A stretch of 64,000 bases of DNA, taken from the NCBI GenBank assembly GCA_963840665.1, contig CAWIZO010000005.1, positions 310,001-374,000 of the forward strand, given 5' to 3'. Below are positions 28,181 through 36,627 of the stretch, in pieces; positions within the stretch are counted from its first letter, which is position 1, and each line of letters starts with the position of its first letter. A model generated the notes under the pieces. That model made no database searches and was not told the origin of the DNA. It saw only the letters and a program-made list of their open reading frames with translations. The position numbers and the translations under genes were made by a program. Origin of the DNA: DATFTE01 sp963840665. GTDB taxonomy: Bacteria > Acidobacteriota > Terriglobia > Terriglobales > Acidobacteriaceae.

Positions 28181-28407
28181 GAATAGTGGGTGATTATAGC
28201 CGAGGCCGAGGGTTGGCGAATCGACGCGGGGAATAAATCTGTTTTATCTCACCCATAAATTTAATCAGCAGAGATTTTTTCGATGCATGTGATAAGAACT
28301 ATGCATTGGACGCTGGCTGTTTGGTTCGCTACCGTGCGTGAAGATGGATCAGGCGTCCCGCGTCCATCGAGCTTGCTGGTCCCCCAAACTATTTTAAGGA
28401 GCGTTGG

Positions 28408-30027
28408 ATGTCTGCCCTTCCGCGGCGAGGGAAAAAACTATCTCTACCAGAAAAACTCACCAGGCTAGGCGGCCGCTTACGCGATGACGAATGGCGGCGC
28501 TACGGAAAGCTGCTGCTTGCGGGCAAACTGGCGGGAGTCGGCATTGTTCTGCTCTTTATGACAGTGGTGTCGGGCCTCTTCTTCGGACGAGCCTATGCGG
28601 CCGATACCGAGGTGAAAGCTGCGGACATTGTGAATCCGATCAACACCATGTGGACGCTGATTGCGGCCTTCTTGGTGTTTGGAATGCAAGTAGGCTTCAC
28701 CATGCTGGAAGCCGGCTTCTGCCGCTCGCGCGAGACGGTCAACGTGCTGATGGAGTGCATTGTCGACACCTGTCTGTGCGGACTTCTTTTTTACGCCTTC
28801 GGCTTCTCGTTCATGTTCAGCCACGGCAACGGGTTTATCGGGTATCACTGGTTTTTTCTAAAGGATGTTCCCGCGACTTACGAGAGCACCGGAGTTTCGT
28901 TCCTGGCGTTCTGGCTCTTCCAATTCGCGTTTGCGGATACGTGCTCAACGATCACGTCGGGCGCCATGATCGGCCGTACCGGGTTTCTTGGTGACCTTTA
29001 CTACAGCGTAGCCGTATCGGGATTCATCTATCCCATCATCGGACACTGGGCGTGGGGCCCAGATGGATTTCTGGCGACGATGGGCAGCGACAGCCATTTC
29101 TTCGCATCGCTCGGAACGGGGTTTCATGACTTTGCCGGGTCAACCGTGGTGCATACGATTGGCGGCATGGTCGCGCTGGCCGGGTCGATCATTCTCGGTC
29201 CGCGGCTGGGAAGAAAATTCAAGCGCGATGGCGGTGGTCCGATGCTGCCGCACGATCTCACGATTGCCGCCAGCGGTGGACTGCTGCTCTGGTTCGGATG
29301 GTACGGATTCAACCCCGGCAGCACGCTTTCGGCGATGGACTTTGAGGGCATCGGACGAGTTGCTACCAATACGACCTTGGCTGCTTGCGCGGCGGGATTG
29401 ACTGCGATGATCTACGCCTACATCCCCAATAAGAAATGGGATGTGAGTTTCACCATTAACGGATTTCTTGCGGGGCTGGTGGCGATTACGTGTCCTTGTT
29501 ACTGGGTGAGCCCGACGGGCGCGATCTTGTTGGGCGGAATTGCTGGAGTGGTTGTAGTGGTCGGGGTCGAGTTGCTCGAATGGTTGCGGATTGATGATCC
29601 AATTGGCGCAGTTCCGGTGCATGGGATGTGCGGAATCTGGGGAACGCTGTCGCTCGGCTTATTCGCCAGCGGCAAATATGGATCGACGGGACCGGTGGCT
29701 CCGGACAATTCGGTAGCTTTGAAGGGGCTGCTCTACGGAGGCGGTACGCAATTGCTGGTGGCACAGGCGCTCGGGAGCCTTATCATTACCACCAGCACAT
29801 TTGTCGTAGCTTACGCAGTGATGTACCTGGTGAATGCGACCGGGAAGCTGCGTGTTTCGCGCGAGGGAGAACTGTACGGTCTGGATCTTCATGAGCACGG
29901 AATTTCCGCTTATCCCGAATATGTGATTTCTTCGGCGGGCGCGCCCAGCGGGGTCGATGACATTCCGCAGAGTCTGTCGCCGAAGATATTGCGATTGGGA
30001 TCCGTTGCAATTCGCGAGAGATCGTGA
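28408..30027 (+). CDS. amtB: Ammonium transporter AmtB
   Basis: Inner-membrane Amt/Rh channel, 539 residues. ATG 28408 has AAGGAG 7 bases upstream. Signs of the family: IVNPINTMWTLIAAFLVFGMQVGFTMLEAGFCR at the first helices, FHDFAGSTVVHTIGGMVALAGS with the first of the twin pore histidines, GWYGFNPGS, and PVHGMCGIWGTLSLGLFA with the second. The N-terminus is long: about 40 basic residues precede the hydrophobic signal-like segment (GVGIVLLFMTVVSGLFFGRAYAA), so either the protein has a cytoplasmic extension or translation starts further in. The segment FQFAFADTCSTITSGAMIGR differs from the Escherichia coli type (MFAxITPAL). glnB follows after 50 bases. Confidence 0.93.
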   Translation: MSALPRRGKKLSLPEKLTRLGGRLRDDEWRRYGKLLLAGKLAGVGIVLLFMTVVSGLFFGRAYAADTEVKAADIVNPINTMWTLIAAFLVFGMQVGFTMLEAGFCRSRETVNVLMECIVDTCLCGLLFYAFGFSFMFSHGNGFIGYHWFFLKDVPATYESTGVSFLAFWLFQFAFADTCSTITSGAMIGRTGFLGDLYYSVAVSGFIYPIIGHWAWGPDGFLATMGSDSHFFASLGTGFHDFAGSTVVHTIGGMVALAGSIILGPRLGRKFKRDGGGPMLPHDLTIAASGGLLLWFGWYGFNPGSTLSAMDFEGIGRVATNTTLAACAAGLTAMIYAYIPNKKWDVSFTINGFLAGLVAITCPCYWVSPTGAILLGGIAGVVVVVGVELLEWLRIDDPIGAVPVHGMCGIWGTLSLGLFASGKYGSTGPVAPDNSVALKGLLYGGGTQLLVAQALGSLIITTSTFVVAYAVMYLVNATGKLRVSREGELYGLDLHEHGISAYPEYVISSAGAPSGVDDIPQSLSPKILRLGSVAIRERS

Positions 30028-30077
30028 AGCGGAGACGTTACGGCGATGCGCAATTTGAGTGACCGCCAAAACATAAG

Positions 30078-30416
30078 ATGACTAAAGTCGAGGCAATCAT
30101 CCAAACCTCAAAGCTGGAAACCGTGAAAACTGCGTTACATGACATCGGGGTCGAGGGCATGACAGTACTGGAAGCCCGCGGCCATGGTCGCCAGAAAGGC
30201 CATACCGAGTTTTATCGCGGTCGAGAGTACACCGTCGATTTGATTCCTAAGATCAAGATCGAAATGGTCGTGGCCGACGGCATGGTGGAGAAGATTGTGC
30301 AGGCGATCACCACCTCGGCACGGACTGGCAAGATTGGTGACGGGAAAATCTTTCTCTCCCGAGTGGAGGAAGTGATTCGCATTCGCAACGATGAGCGTGG
30401 CGAAGACGCTCTATAG
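30078..30416 (+). CDS. glnB: Nitrogen regulatory protein P-II
   Basis: 112-residue cytoplasmic trimeric signal protein that senses 2-oxoglutarate, ATP/ADP and nitrogen state and binds AmtB. The T-loop is intact, with Y51 in YRGREYTVDLIPKIKIE, the uridylylation site, and Y46 nearby. The B-loop TGKIGDGKIF is present and the C-loop region reads RIRNDERGEDAL. Genetic linkage to amtB favours a GlnK-like role, while the adjacent glnD supports control by uridylylation. Confidence 0.93.
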   Translation: MTKVEAIIQTSKLETVKTALHDIGVEGMTVLEARGHGRQKGHTEFYRGREYTVDLIPKIKIEMVVADGMVEKIVQAITTSARTGKIGDGKIFLSRVEEVIRIRNDERGEDAL

Positions 30417-30467
30417 CTTGCTCGACAAGATGCTGCTCGGAACTGGCACTTCGAGTTCGAGAGGGAC

Positions 30468-33086
30468 ATGACCACGGCTTCATCGAGCAGCGCTCTGCGG
30501 GATCTTTACACCGAAGAATCTTCACGCATTGCTCAGGACTTCGCATCCACCGGAAACGGCCGCGCGGCCATCGCGCGGCGAACGGCATTAGTGGAAAAGA
30601 TCGTCCGCCAGTTGTGGAAGCAGATCATCTCTCCCGATGAGCGCAGCCCCAACAAATTTGCGATTGTGGCGCTCGGAGGATTCGGGCGCGGCTGGATGTT
30701 TCCCCATTCCGACATTGACCTGCTGTTTCTTTATGCCGACCGGCAGAGCGAAGAAGAATTCAAAGATAGAGTGCGGCAATTTTCGCAAGAGCTCTGGGAC
30801 CTGCGACTGAAGTTAAGTCCGGCGACGCGCCTGCTCTCCGAGTGCGGACGATTCGATCCTGCGAATGTCGAGTTCGCGATTTCTGTGCTTGACTGCCGCT
30901 ATCTCGCGGGAGACTCCGAACTTTTCACACAGCTTCACGACAAGATTGTCCCCAAGCTGGTGGCGCACGAAACCCAGGCGCTGGTGGAGAGCCTGGCAGA
31001 GGTTACGCGCTCGCGATTTGAGAAATTCGGAAACACCGTCTTTCACCTCGAACCGAACGTGAAGGATACTCCCGGCGGTCTGCGCGATTGCAATCTGGCG
31101 TTGTGGCTCAGCTTGCTTTCATCGATGGAACAACTGAATGACTGGCCCGATCCGAAGTCGCTGTTGCCGGCGCTGGCGCGCAAGCAGTTTGACTCAGGGC
31201 TCGAGTTCCTGATGTCGGTGCGGTGCTTCCTTCATCTGCGCTACGGGCGGGACGACAACACGCTGTCGTGGGAAGCGCAGGAGGAAGCGGCAAAACGCGG
31301 CATTGGCGTGCCAGATGCGCCTGCGCTTTCGGCTGCCGATTGGATGCGGGTTTATTTCCGCCAGGCGCGGTCGATTCACCGCACGGCGACGCAGCTTCTG
31401 GAGGAGATTCCGGCGGCGCGGTCGTCTCTTTATCGCCAATTTCAGAATTGGAAGTCACGCGTATCGAACGCGGATTTTTCTGTCGTGGATGGGCTAGTTT
31501 TTCTCCGGCAGCCGTCGGCCCTGCAAGATCCCGAGACGCTGCTGCGGCTTTTTCATTTCATTGCTCACCACGGCTTACGATTGAGTACGACCACTGAATA
31601 TCGGATTGAACAAGTGCTGCCTGCGCTGGCATCGACGCCTCCGCGAGGCGCGGAGTTGTGGTTGTATTTGGGAGAAATACTGTCGCAGCCGCACGCGGCG
31701 GATGCGTTGCGCGCGATGCATTCGCTGCGCTTGCTGACCATGCTGTTGCCTGAGTTGAAGGCGATCGATTCGCTAGTGGTGAGGGATTTCTATCATCGCT
31801 TCACGGTGGATGAACACTCTTTTCTCGCGATTGAGAGTCTGCACCGGCTGCGGCAGTCTCCCTCGGAGTGGGAGAAGCACTACGCGGAAATCCTGGAGGA
31901 ACTCGAACAGCCGGAGCTTTTGTATCTGTCGCTTCTCTTACATGACACCGGTAAGGGTGTGCCCTCGGATAATCATGTCGACGGCAGCATGGTCATCGCC
32001 GAGCAATGCCTGGCGCGCTTAGATCTTGAACCGTCGGAGCGCGAGACGGTGCTTTTTCTGATCGGCAATCATCTCGAGATGTCGGCCACGCTGCGGCGTG
32101 ACATCTTTGATGGCGAGACGGTGGCCGCATTCGCGGAGAAAGTTGGCACTCCTGAGCGGTTGAAGATGTTGTGCCTGTTCACCTATGCCGACATCAAGGC
32201 GGTGAATCCGGAGGCGTTGAGTCCCTGGAAAGCGGAGAACGTTTGGCAGCTATACATTTCCACGGCGAACCAGTTGAATCGCAGCGTGGACCAGCGGCTT
32301 CATGCCGACGACGAGAGGATCGTCCGGCTGAACACGCTTGCTCCCATTGCCGGGAAAAAGGTAAAGACATTCCTGGAAGGATTGCCTCAGCGTTATTTGC
32401 GTACCTACGCAGCGGATGAAGTGCTGCGACACCTCAAGATGGCGCAGAGTTTGGGGAAAGATCCGGTGCAACTGGCACTGGAACGTGGCCGCCATTGGTT
32501 CGAATTAACGCTGGTGACCGAAGATCGCCCTTTTCTATTTGGCCGCGTGGCGGGAACGCTTGCAGCCTGGGGCATGAACATTGTTAAAGCAACCGCATTT
32601 TCCAATCATGCTGGCACGGTGGTTGACACCTTCTATTTCACCGACCGCTTTCGCACGCTGGAATTGAATCTATCGGAGTGGGAGCGATTCAAGCGCAACG
32701 TCAGTGACGTGTTGATGGGCGAAGCGGACCTTGAAAAGATGTTGCGGCGGCGAATGCAGGCGGAAGAAAAGAATGGCACGCCGAAGGTGAAGATCAAGAC
32801 GGCCATTCTCTTTGACGATCAATGCTCGTCGGGCAGCACGCTGGTGCAGGTCGTGGCCCAAGACCGGCTGGGATTGTTGCACACGATAGCGTCCTGCTTT
32901 TCGCAGAATGAGTGCAACATCGAAATCGCGCTGATCGATACGGAAGGACAAATGGCGATCGACGTTTTCTATCTGACATCGAAGAGGCAAAAGCTCTCCC
33001 GCGAATTGCAGAAACAGGTGGAGAATGCTTTACGAGAGGAATTGAAACGTGGATCTTTGGAAGCCCAGCCTGTGTTGAAGCGCTAG
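30468..33086 (+). CDS. glnD: [Protein-PII] uridylyltransferase / uridylyl-removing enzyme
   Basis: 872-residue bifunctional enzyme that uridylylates P-II when glutamine is low and removes UMP when it is high. N-terminal nucleotidyltransferase domain has the motif GGFGRGWMFPHSDIDLLFL (G-G...D-x-D). The central HD hydrolase shows LLLHDTGKG and GNHLEMS. Two C-terminal ACT domains sense glutamine (WFELTLVTEDRPFLFGRVAGTLAAWGMNI, VVAQDRLGLLHTIASCF). ATG 30468 follows GAGGGA. It is the last gene of the amtB-glnB-glnD operon. Its TAG overlaps the stop of the convergent permease gene by 4 bases on a shared CTAG. Confidence 0.95.
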   Translation: MTTASSSSALRDLYTEESSRIAQDFASTGNGRAAIARRTALVEKIVRQLWKQIISPDERSPNKFAIVALGGFGRGWMFPHSDIDLLFLYADRQSEEEFKDRVRQFSQELWDLRLKLSPATRLLSECGRFDPANVEFAISVLDCRYLAGDSELFTQLHDKIVPKLVAHETQALVESLAEVTRSRFEKFGNTVFHLEPNVKDTPGGLRDCNLALWLSLLSSMEQLNDWPDPKSLLPALARKQFDSGLEFLMSVRCFLHLRYGRDDNTLSWEAQEEAAKRGIGVPDAPALSAADWMRVYFRQARSIHRTATQLLEEIPAARSSLYRQFQNWKSRVSNADFSVVDGLVFLRQPSALQDPETLLRLFHFIAHHGLRLSTTTEYRIEQVLPALASTPPRGAELWLYLGEILSQPHAADALRAMHSLRLLTMLLPELKAIDSLVVRDFYHRFTVDEHSFLAIESLHRLRQSPSEWEKHYAEILEELEQPELLYLSLLLHDTGKGVPSDNHVDGSMVIAEQCLARLDLEPSERETVLFLIGNHLEMSATLRRDIFDGETVAAFAEKVGTPERLKMLCLFTYADIKAVNPEALSPWKAENVWQLYISTANQLNRSVDQRLHADDERIVRLNTLAPIAGKKVKTFLEGLPQRYLRTYAADEVLRHLKMAQSLGKDPVQLALERGRHWFELTLVTEDRPFLFGRVAGTLAAWGMNIVKATAFSNHAGTVVDTFYFTDRFRTLELNLSEWERFKRNVSDVLMGEADLEKMLRRRMQAEEKNGTPKVKIKTAILFDDQCSSGSTLVQVVAQDRLGLLHTIASCFSQNECNIEIALIDTEGQMAIDVFYLTSKRQKLSRELQKQVENALREELKRGSLEAQPVLKR

Positions 33087-34600
33087 GTCGTAGGACGCTC
33101 GAATCCGCCCCACCAGCGGGCGGAGTATACGATTACGGCGGCAGAAAGCCATCCTGCGGCATACATCGGCTGCGCTCCCCAGCGGAAAATTGCTGAGTGC
33201 ATCATTCCCAGCCACGAAAAGACTGCAGCCACCAGACACCAAATCGCAGCGCGTCCAAAATTGCGATCGATCAATTCTGAGATCAGCGCGGCGACTACGA
33301 GCACGAGGAAAAGAAATCCGTTGCCGAGTCCTTGCAGCGATGACCAGTAAATTGATTTGTTTAACGCAGCTTGTACGTCGGGATTCGCGACCGAAAGCTT
33401 CAATGCTGGTAATGCGGAACTCACTGCAGCAGACACGACTGCGCCCGTCGGCAGAACCAATCCCAATAAAACTGCGCTGAGATATTTTTTATCGACACGG
33501 CGGAGCGTCGCCATTCCAACTCCAACCGAGACGTAAGCGATCATCGCCGCAAGGATGGGCCATGGGAAAAGCTGTGCGATGAAAATGGTCAGACCGCTCA
33601 TCACCACGAGCACGAAGATGACGGGCGTCCACAACGCGAAGCTGACGCGAGCGCCCATCGCTTTGTAGGGCGGATGCAACGCGTAGACCACGGGAGTGAT
33701 CACGCTTCCTGCCAGTCCGCAGACCAGGGTGCCAAGGCCATCCCATGCCACAACGCTGCGGGCATCGTAGTTGTCGCCCGCGGCTGTCGCTCCTTCGACC
33801 GCGGCGATGTCTTGCAGGATTTGATAAATCGCAATTGGAGCGATCACCGACAAGTAGGGCAAGGCGCGGCCGAGAGCTTGCAGTGGTCCGAGCGACGCTA
33901 CGAAAGGCGGGGCCACGGAGAGCCCTTGCCACACGGGATGAACGTATCCAACAGCCAGTCCAACCGCGAGAGGCACGAGCCAGGCTACGAGGAACGGAGG
34001 AATCCTCCACGAGGTGAATGGCACGTTAGCGAGAACACCCACCGCGACGAGAGTAAGGGCGATGATGCCGACCAGGGGTTGATCGAAGACGCGCTGCAAC
34101 AACACCAGCGCGAGGTAGCTGTACATCGCTGCGCCGAAGACGGTCATCGACGCGGGCACTGGAATCGCGCGGCGCAACACGCCTGCGAACGGAGCGGCGA
34201 TGAGCTTGATGATGCCGGTCCAGGCGACGCAAGCGGCGCCGATCTCCCACGCCTGGATCGGATCATGCGTCTGCAAATAGACGGGAACGATCGCCGCAAG
34301 GGTGAAGGCGATGATGGCGGGCACGTTGTTTCCGTAGACATGAGCCGTGACATCACTGCGACCTTCGCTCCGGCGCAACCGCACGGCGAGTCCGGTGAGC
34401 CCAAGCGAGCCAATCAGGAATCCCAGCGCGTAACCGGGAAGAAGATGACCAACGCTAAAAGCAATAGGAATGCCGAGCGGCGCAAGCAGAAAAACCGGGA
34501 TGATCATTTGCGCGAGGTTGAAGCCCACTTGCGCAATAGTCGCGTCTACATCACCGCGCCCCAGCGACCACCATTTCGAACGGCCCGCCTCTGCTGTCAT
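33083..34600 (-). CDS. NCS2-like (xanthine/uracil-type) membrane permease
   Basis: Predicted inner-membrane transporter of about 505 residues with 12 or more hydrophobic segments. The start pattern (LGRGDVDATIAQVGFNLAQMIIPVFLLAPLGIP), YGNNVPAIIAFTLAAIVPVY, AAPFAGVLRRAIPVPASMTVFGAAM and IAIYQILQDIAAVEGATAAGDNYDARSVV resemble the nucleobase/ascorbate (NCS2) and related permeases, including the conserved acidic EGA...GD segment in the substrate region. The substrate is unknown. ATG 34600 follows AGGACAG; TTG 34603 is one codon earlier. It is co-directional with, and 12 bases downstream of, the decarboxylase-like gene, so it may import that enzyme's substrate. Confidence 0.7.
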   Translation of the reverse strand: MTAEAGRSKWWSLGRGDVDATIAQVGFNLAQMIIPVFLLAPLGIPIAFSVGHLLPGYALGFLIGSLGLTGLAVRLRRSEGRSDVTAHVYGNNVPAIIAFTLAAIVPVYLQTHDPIQAWEIGAACVAWTGIIKLIAAPFAGVLRRAIPVPASMTVFGAAMYSYLALVLLQRVFDQPLVGIIALTLVAVGVLANVPFTSWRIPPFLVAWLVPLAVGLAVGYVHPVWQGLSVAPPFVASLGPLQALGRALPYLSVIAPIAIYQILQDIAAVEGATAAGDNYDARSVVAWDGLGTLVCGLAGSVITPVVYALHPPYKAMGARVSFALWTPVIFVLVVMSGLTIFIAQLFPWPILAAMIAYVSVGVGMATLRRVDKKYLSAVLLGLVLPTGAVVSAAVSSALPALKLSVANPDVQAALNKSIYWSSLQGLGNGFLFLVLVVAALISELIDRNFGRAAIWCLVAAVFSWLGMMHSAIFRWGAQPMYAAGWLSAAVIVYSARWWGGFERPTT

Positions 34601-34615
34601 CAAGCTGTCCTGAAA

Positions 34616-35608
34616 CTAGATTTTGAAGGACTCCAGAGACTCAGGAGCGAACAGTTCTTCCGGTTTCAATTGGCGCTTCGAGAGCCCTTGCTCGCGGTGA
34701 TAGCGCAGAAACGTGTTGAGCGTATTCACATTGGGGTGAAATCCGTAGGGCCAGAAGTCATTTCCCATGACGGCGCGGGTATCTTCGACGTGGCGAATGA
34801 GCCACGGCAGCATGAACTTCAGAGCCGCGGTCTGGTAGAGATCCTGATAGACCTCACGCTGCGCGAGCACGAAGGCTTTGTATAAAGACTGTGCAACCCA
34901 GGGATGTTTTTCGTAGACCTCGCGGCGGATCGCGACCGTGTGCATGATGGGGAAGATCTTCGTGCGCTCGAAGTACTCCCGCTCGATGGCCGGATAGTCT
35001 TCGAAAAGTCGTTTGACCGATCCCGAGCCGCGAATAAACGTGGATGGCATTCGCGCGGTGTAGAGCGCGTCGATTTCTCCGGCATCAAGCATGCCGGAAA
35101 GCGTCTTGGTCTCGGGAATCGAATCGAGATGAAACTCGGGCGGCAACGATAACTTTAATTTTTCGTGGCGTCCCGGCTCTTCTTCTCCACCGTTGAAGTA
35201 TTTCGTGCTCGTTACGGAGACGCCGTATTCGTCGGCGAGGATGCCGCGAATCCAGACACCAGCGGTCATCTGATACTCAGGAGTTCCCACGCGCTTACCG
35301 ATCAGATCTTTGGGCTCGCGAATGTCGCTGTTCCGATTGATGTAAATGCAGGAATGGCGGAAGAATCGCGAAGGAAATGCCGGAATCGCTATGAATGGAG
35401 GATTCTCGGAGTTGAGCGAGAGCACGTACGACGAGAGCGACATCTCTGCAGCATCGAATTCGTGATGCCGCGCCATTCGGAAGAATGTCTCTTCGACCGG
35501 AAGGTTCAAATAGGTGAGATCGATGCCGTCAACGGGAAGTCGATCTTCCATCAGAGCGCGCGTGCGATCGTAATTCCAGCACGCGAGAGACAAGCGAAGC
35601 TTCGACAT
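34616..35608 (-). CDS. 4,5-dihydroxyphthalate-decarboxylase-like protein
   Basis: 330-residue protein with no signal peptide. The N-terminus (LRLSLACWNYDRTRALMEDRLPVDGIDLTYLNLPVEETFFRM) and FDAAEMSLSSYVLSL, GTPEYQMTAGVWIRGILADEYGV and EIDALYTARMPSTF match proteins annotated as 4,5-dihydroxyphthalate decarboxylase (Pht5), a fold related to periplasmic substrate-binding proteins. In the phthalate pathway it gives protocatechuate. Many homologs have never been tested, so the exact substrate is uncertain. Next gene in the operon is a permease. Confidence 0.75.
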   Translation of the reverse strand: MSKLRLSLACWNYDRTRALMEDRLPVDGIDLTYLNLPVEETFFRMARHHEFDAAEMSLSSYVLSLNSENPPFIAIPAFPSRFFRHSCIYINRNSDIREPKDLIGKRVGTPEYQMTAGVWIRGILADEYGVSVTSTKYFNGGEEEPGRHEKLKLSLPPEFHLDSIPETKTLSGMLDAGEIDALYTARMPSTFIRGSGSVKRLFEDYPAIEREYFERTKIFPIMHTVAIRREVYEKHPWVAQSLYKAFVLAQREVYQDLYQTAALKFMLPWLIRHVEDTRAVMGNDFWPYGFHPNVNTLNTFLRYHREQGLSKRQLKPEELFAPESLESFKI

Positions 35609-35696
35609 TCCGTGCTCCCACGTCTAAGCGACGTTCTTTACGCCGGGCGAGTTTCGTAAACAATGCGAGTCATTCTACGGAAATGCGGTGCGAATC

Positions 35697-36527
35697 TCAG
35701 TCTTTTAAGAAATCCAGAGTTCGCGACCATGCCAGCTTTGCCTGTGCAGCATCGTAGTTGGCGCTGGTTTCGTCAATGAAACCGTAGTCCACCTTGGGAT
35801 AAACGTAGTAAGTAAACTGCTTGCCCAGATCCTTGAGCTGCTTCTGCGTCCAGAGCGCGTTGCCGGTATTGCGAAAGTCGAATTCCGCGTAGTGCGCGAG
35901 CACTGGAGATTCCAAGTCACTAAGGCCCTCGCTCGGAGTCGCACCGTAGAAATAGACCGCGCGATACAGGCCGTCGACGTTGGCAGCCAGGGAAAGACTT
36001 CTCCAGCCTCCCCAGCCGAAACCGGCGGTTGAAGTTTTGCCGGAATTTGTCGCAGCATTCCTCTCGAGGAACGAGAATCCGGACTTGAGATCTTGCAAAG
36101 TGGCGTCGACCGAAAGGTGTCGAATCGCGTCGGCAACTTCGTCGGAAGTTTTCTTCGCCGATAGTCCTGTGGAGCGAGAGAGCAAATCGGGCGCCAATGC
36201 GGTGAAGCCGGCGGCAGCGAAACGTCGCGCGACGCCACGAATCTGGTCGTTTAATCCCTTGTCATCGTGAATGACAAGAACGCCAGGATATTTACCGTCG
36301 GCTTTGGGCCGAGCGAGGTACGCGTCGATCTTGAAATCGCCAGAAGCGTATTGAATATTCTCAGCCAGAACATCGGCATCAGGAGCCGCGGCGGCGACCG
36401 ATAACGGCTTCCACGCGTTCGCCACGAGGCAGCCACCAGCCAACCACACCGCTGACTTCATCAGTTCGCGGCGGTTGCTCAAACCATGGGGGAAGCGAAC
36501 GGGATTCTGTGCGGTCTTCTGTGGCAT
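35697..36527 (-). CDS. Dienelactone-hydrolase-like exported protein, catalytic residues apparently replaced
   Basis: 276-residue alpha/beta-hydrolase-fold protein (DLH family). From ATG 36527, the N-terminus has a Tat-like signal: SNRRELMKSAVWLAGG plus a hydrophobic core. The domain is full length: YPGVLVIHDDKGLNDQIRGVARRFAAAGFTALAPDLLSR, ...ALYRAVYFYGATP, and SANYDAAQAKLAWSRTLDFLK. The nucleophile elbow, normally G-(F/Y)-C-x-G-G, reads GFGWGG (Cys to Gly). The C-terminal catalytic His region, normally Y-x-x-x-x-H-G-F, reads YPKVDYGF (His to Tyr). Unless the alignment misleads me, it cannot use the normal Cys-His-Asp mechanism, so it may be a binding protein or pseudoenzyme. Confidence 0.7.
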   Translation of the reverse strand: MPQKTAQNPVRFPHGLSNRRELMKSAVWLAGGCLVANAWKPLSVAAAAPDADVLAENIQYASGDFKIDAYLARPKADGKYPGVLVIHDDKGLNDQIRGVARRFAAAGFTALAPDLLSRSTGLSAKKTSDEVADAIRHLSVDATLQDLKSGFSFLERNAATNSGKTSTAGFGWGGWRSLSLAANVDGLYRAVYFYGATPSEGLSDLESPVLAHYAEFDFRNTGNALWTQKQLKDLGKQFTYYVYPKVDYGFIDETSANYDAAQAKLAWSRTLDFLKD

Positions 36528-36627
36528 GCGGACCAATCTCCCAGGGATGCGTTCTTGCTCTTCTGATCGGCTTTCGATCTACCGGAAACATACATGCATG
36601 TACGTATCTTTGTAGCTTTGATTTAAA

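Noticed and set aside
28181..28407. Possible sigma-54 promoter before amtB
   Set aside because: The best GG...GC pair has an 11-base rather than 10-base spacing and poor flanking matches, so I do not call it.
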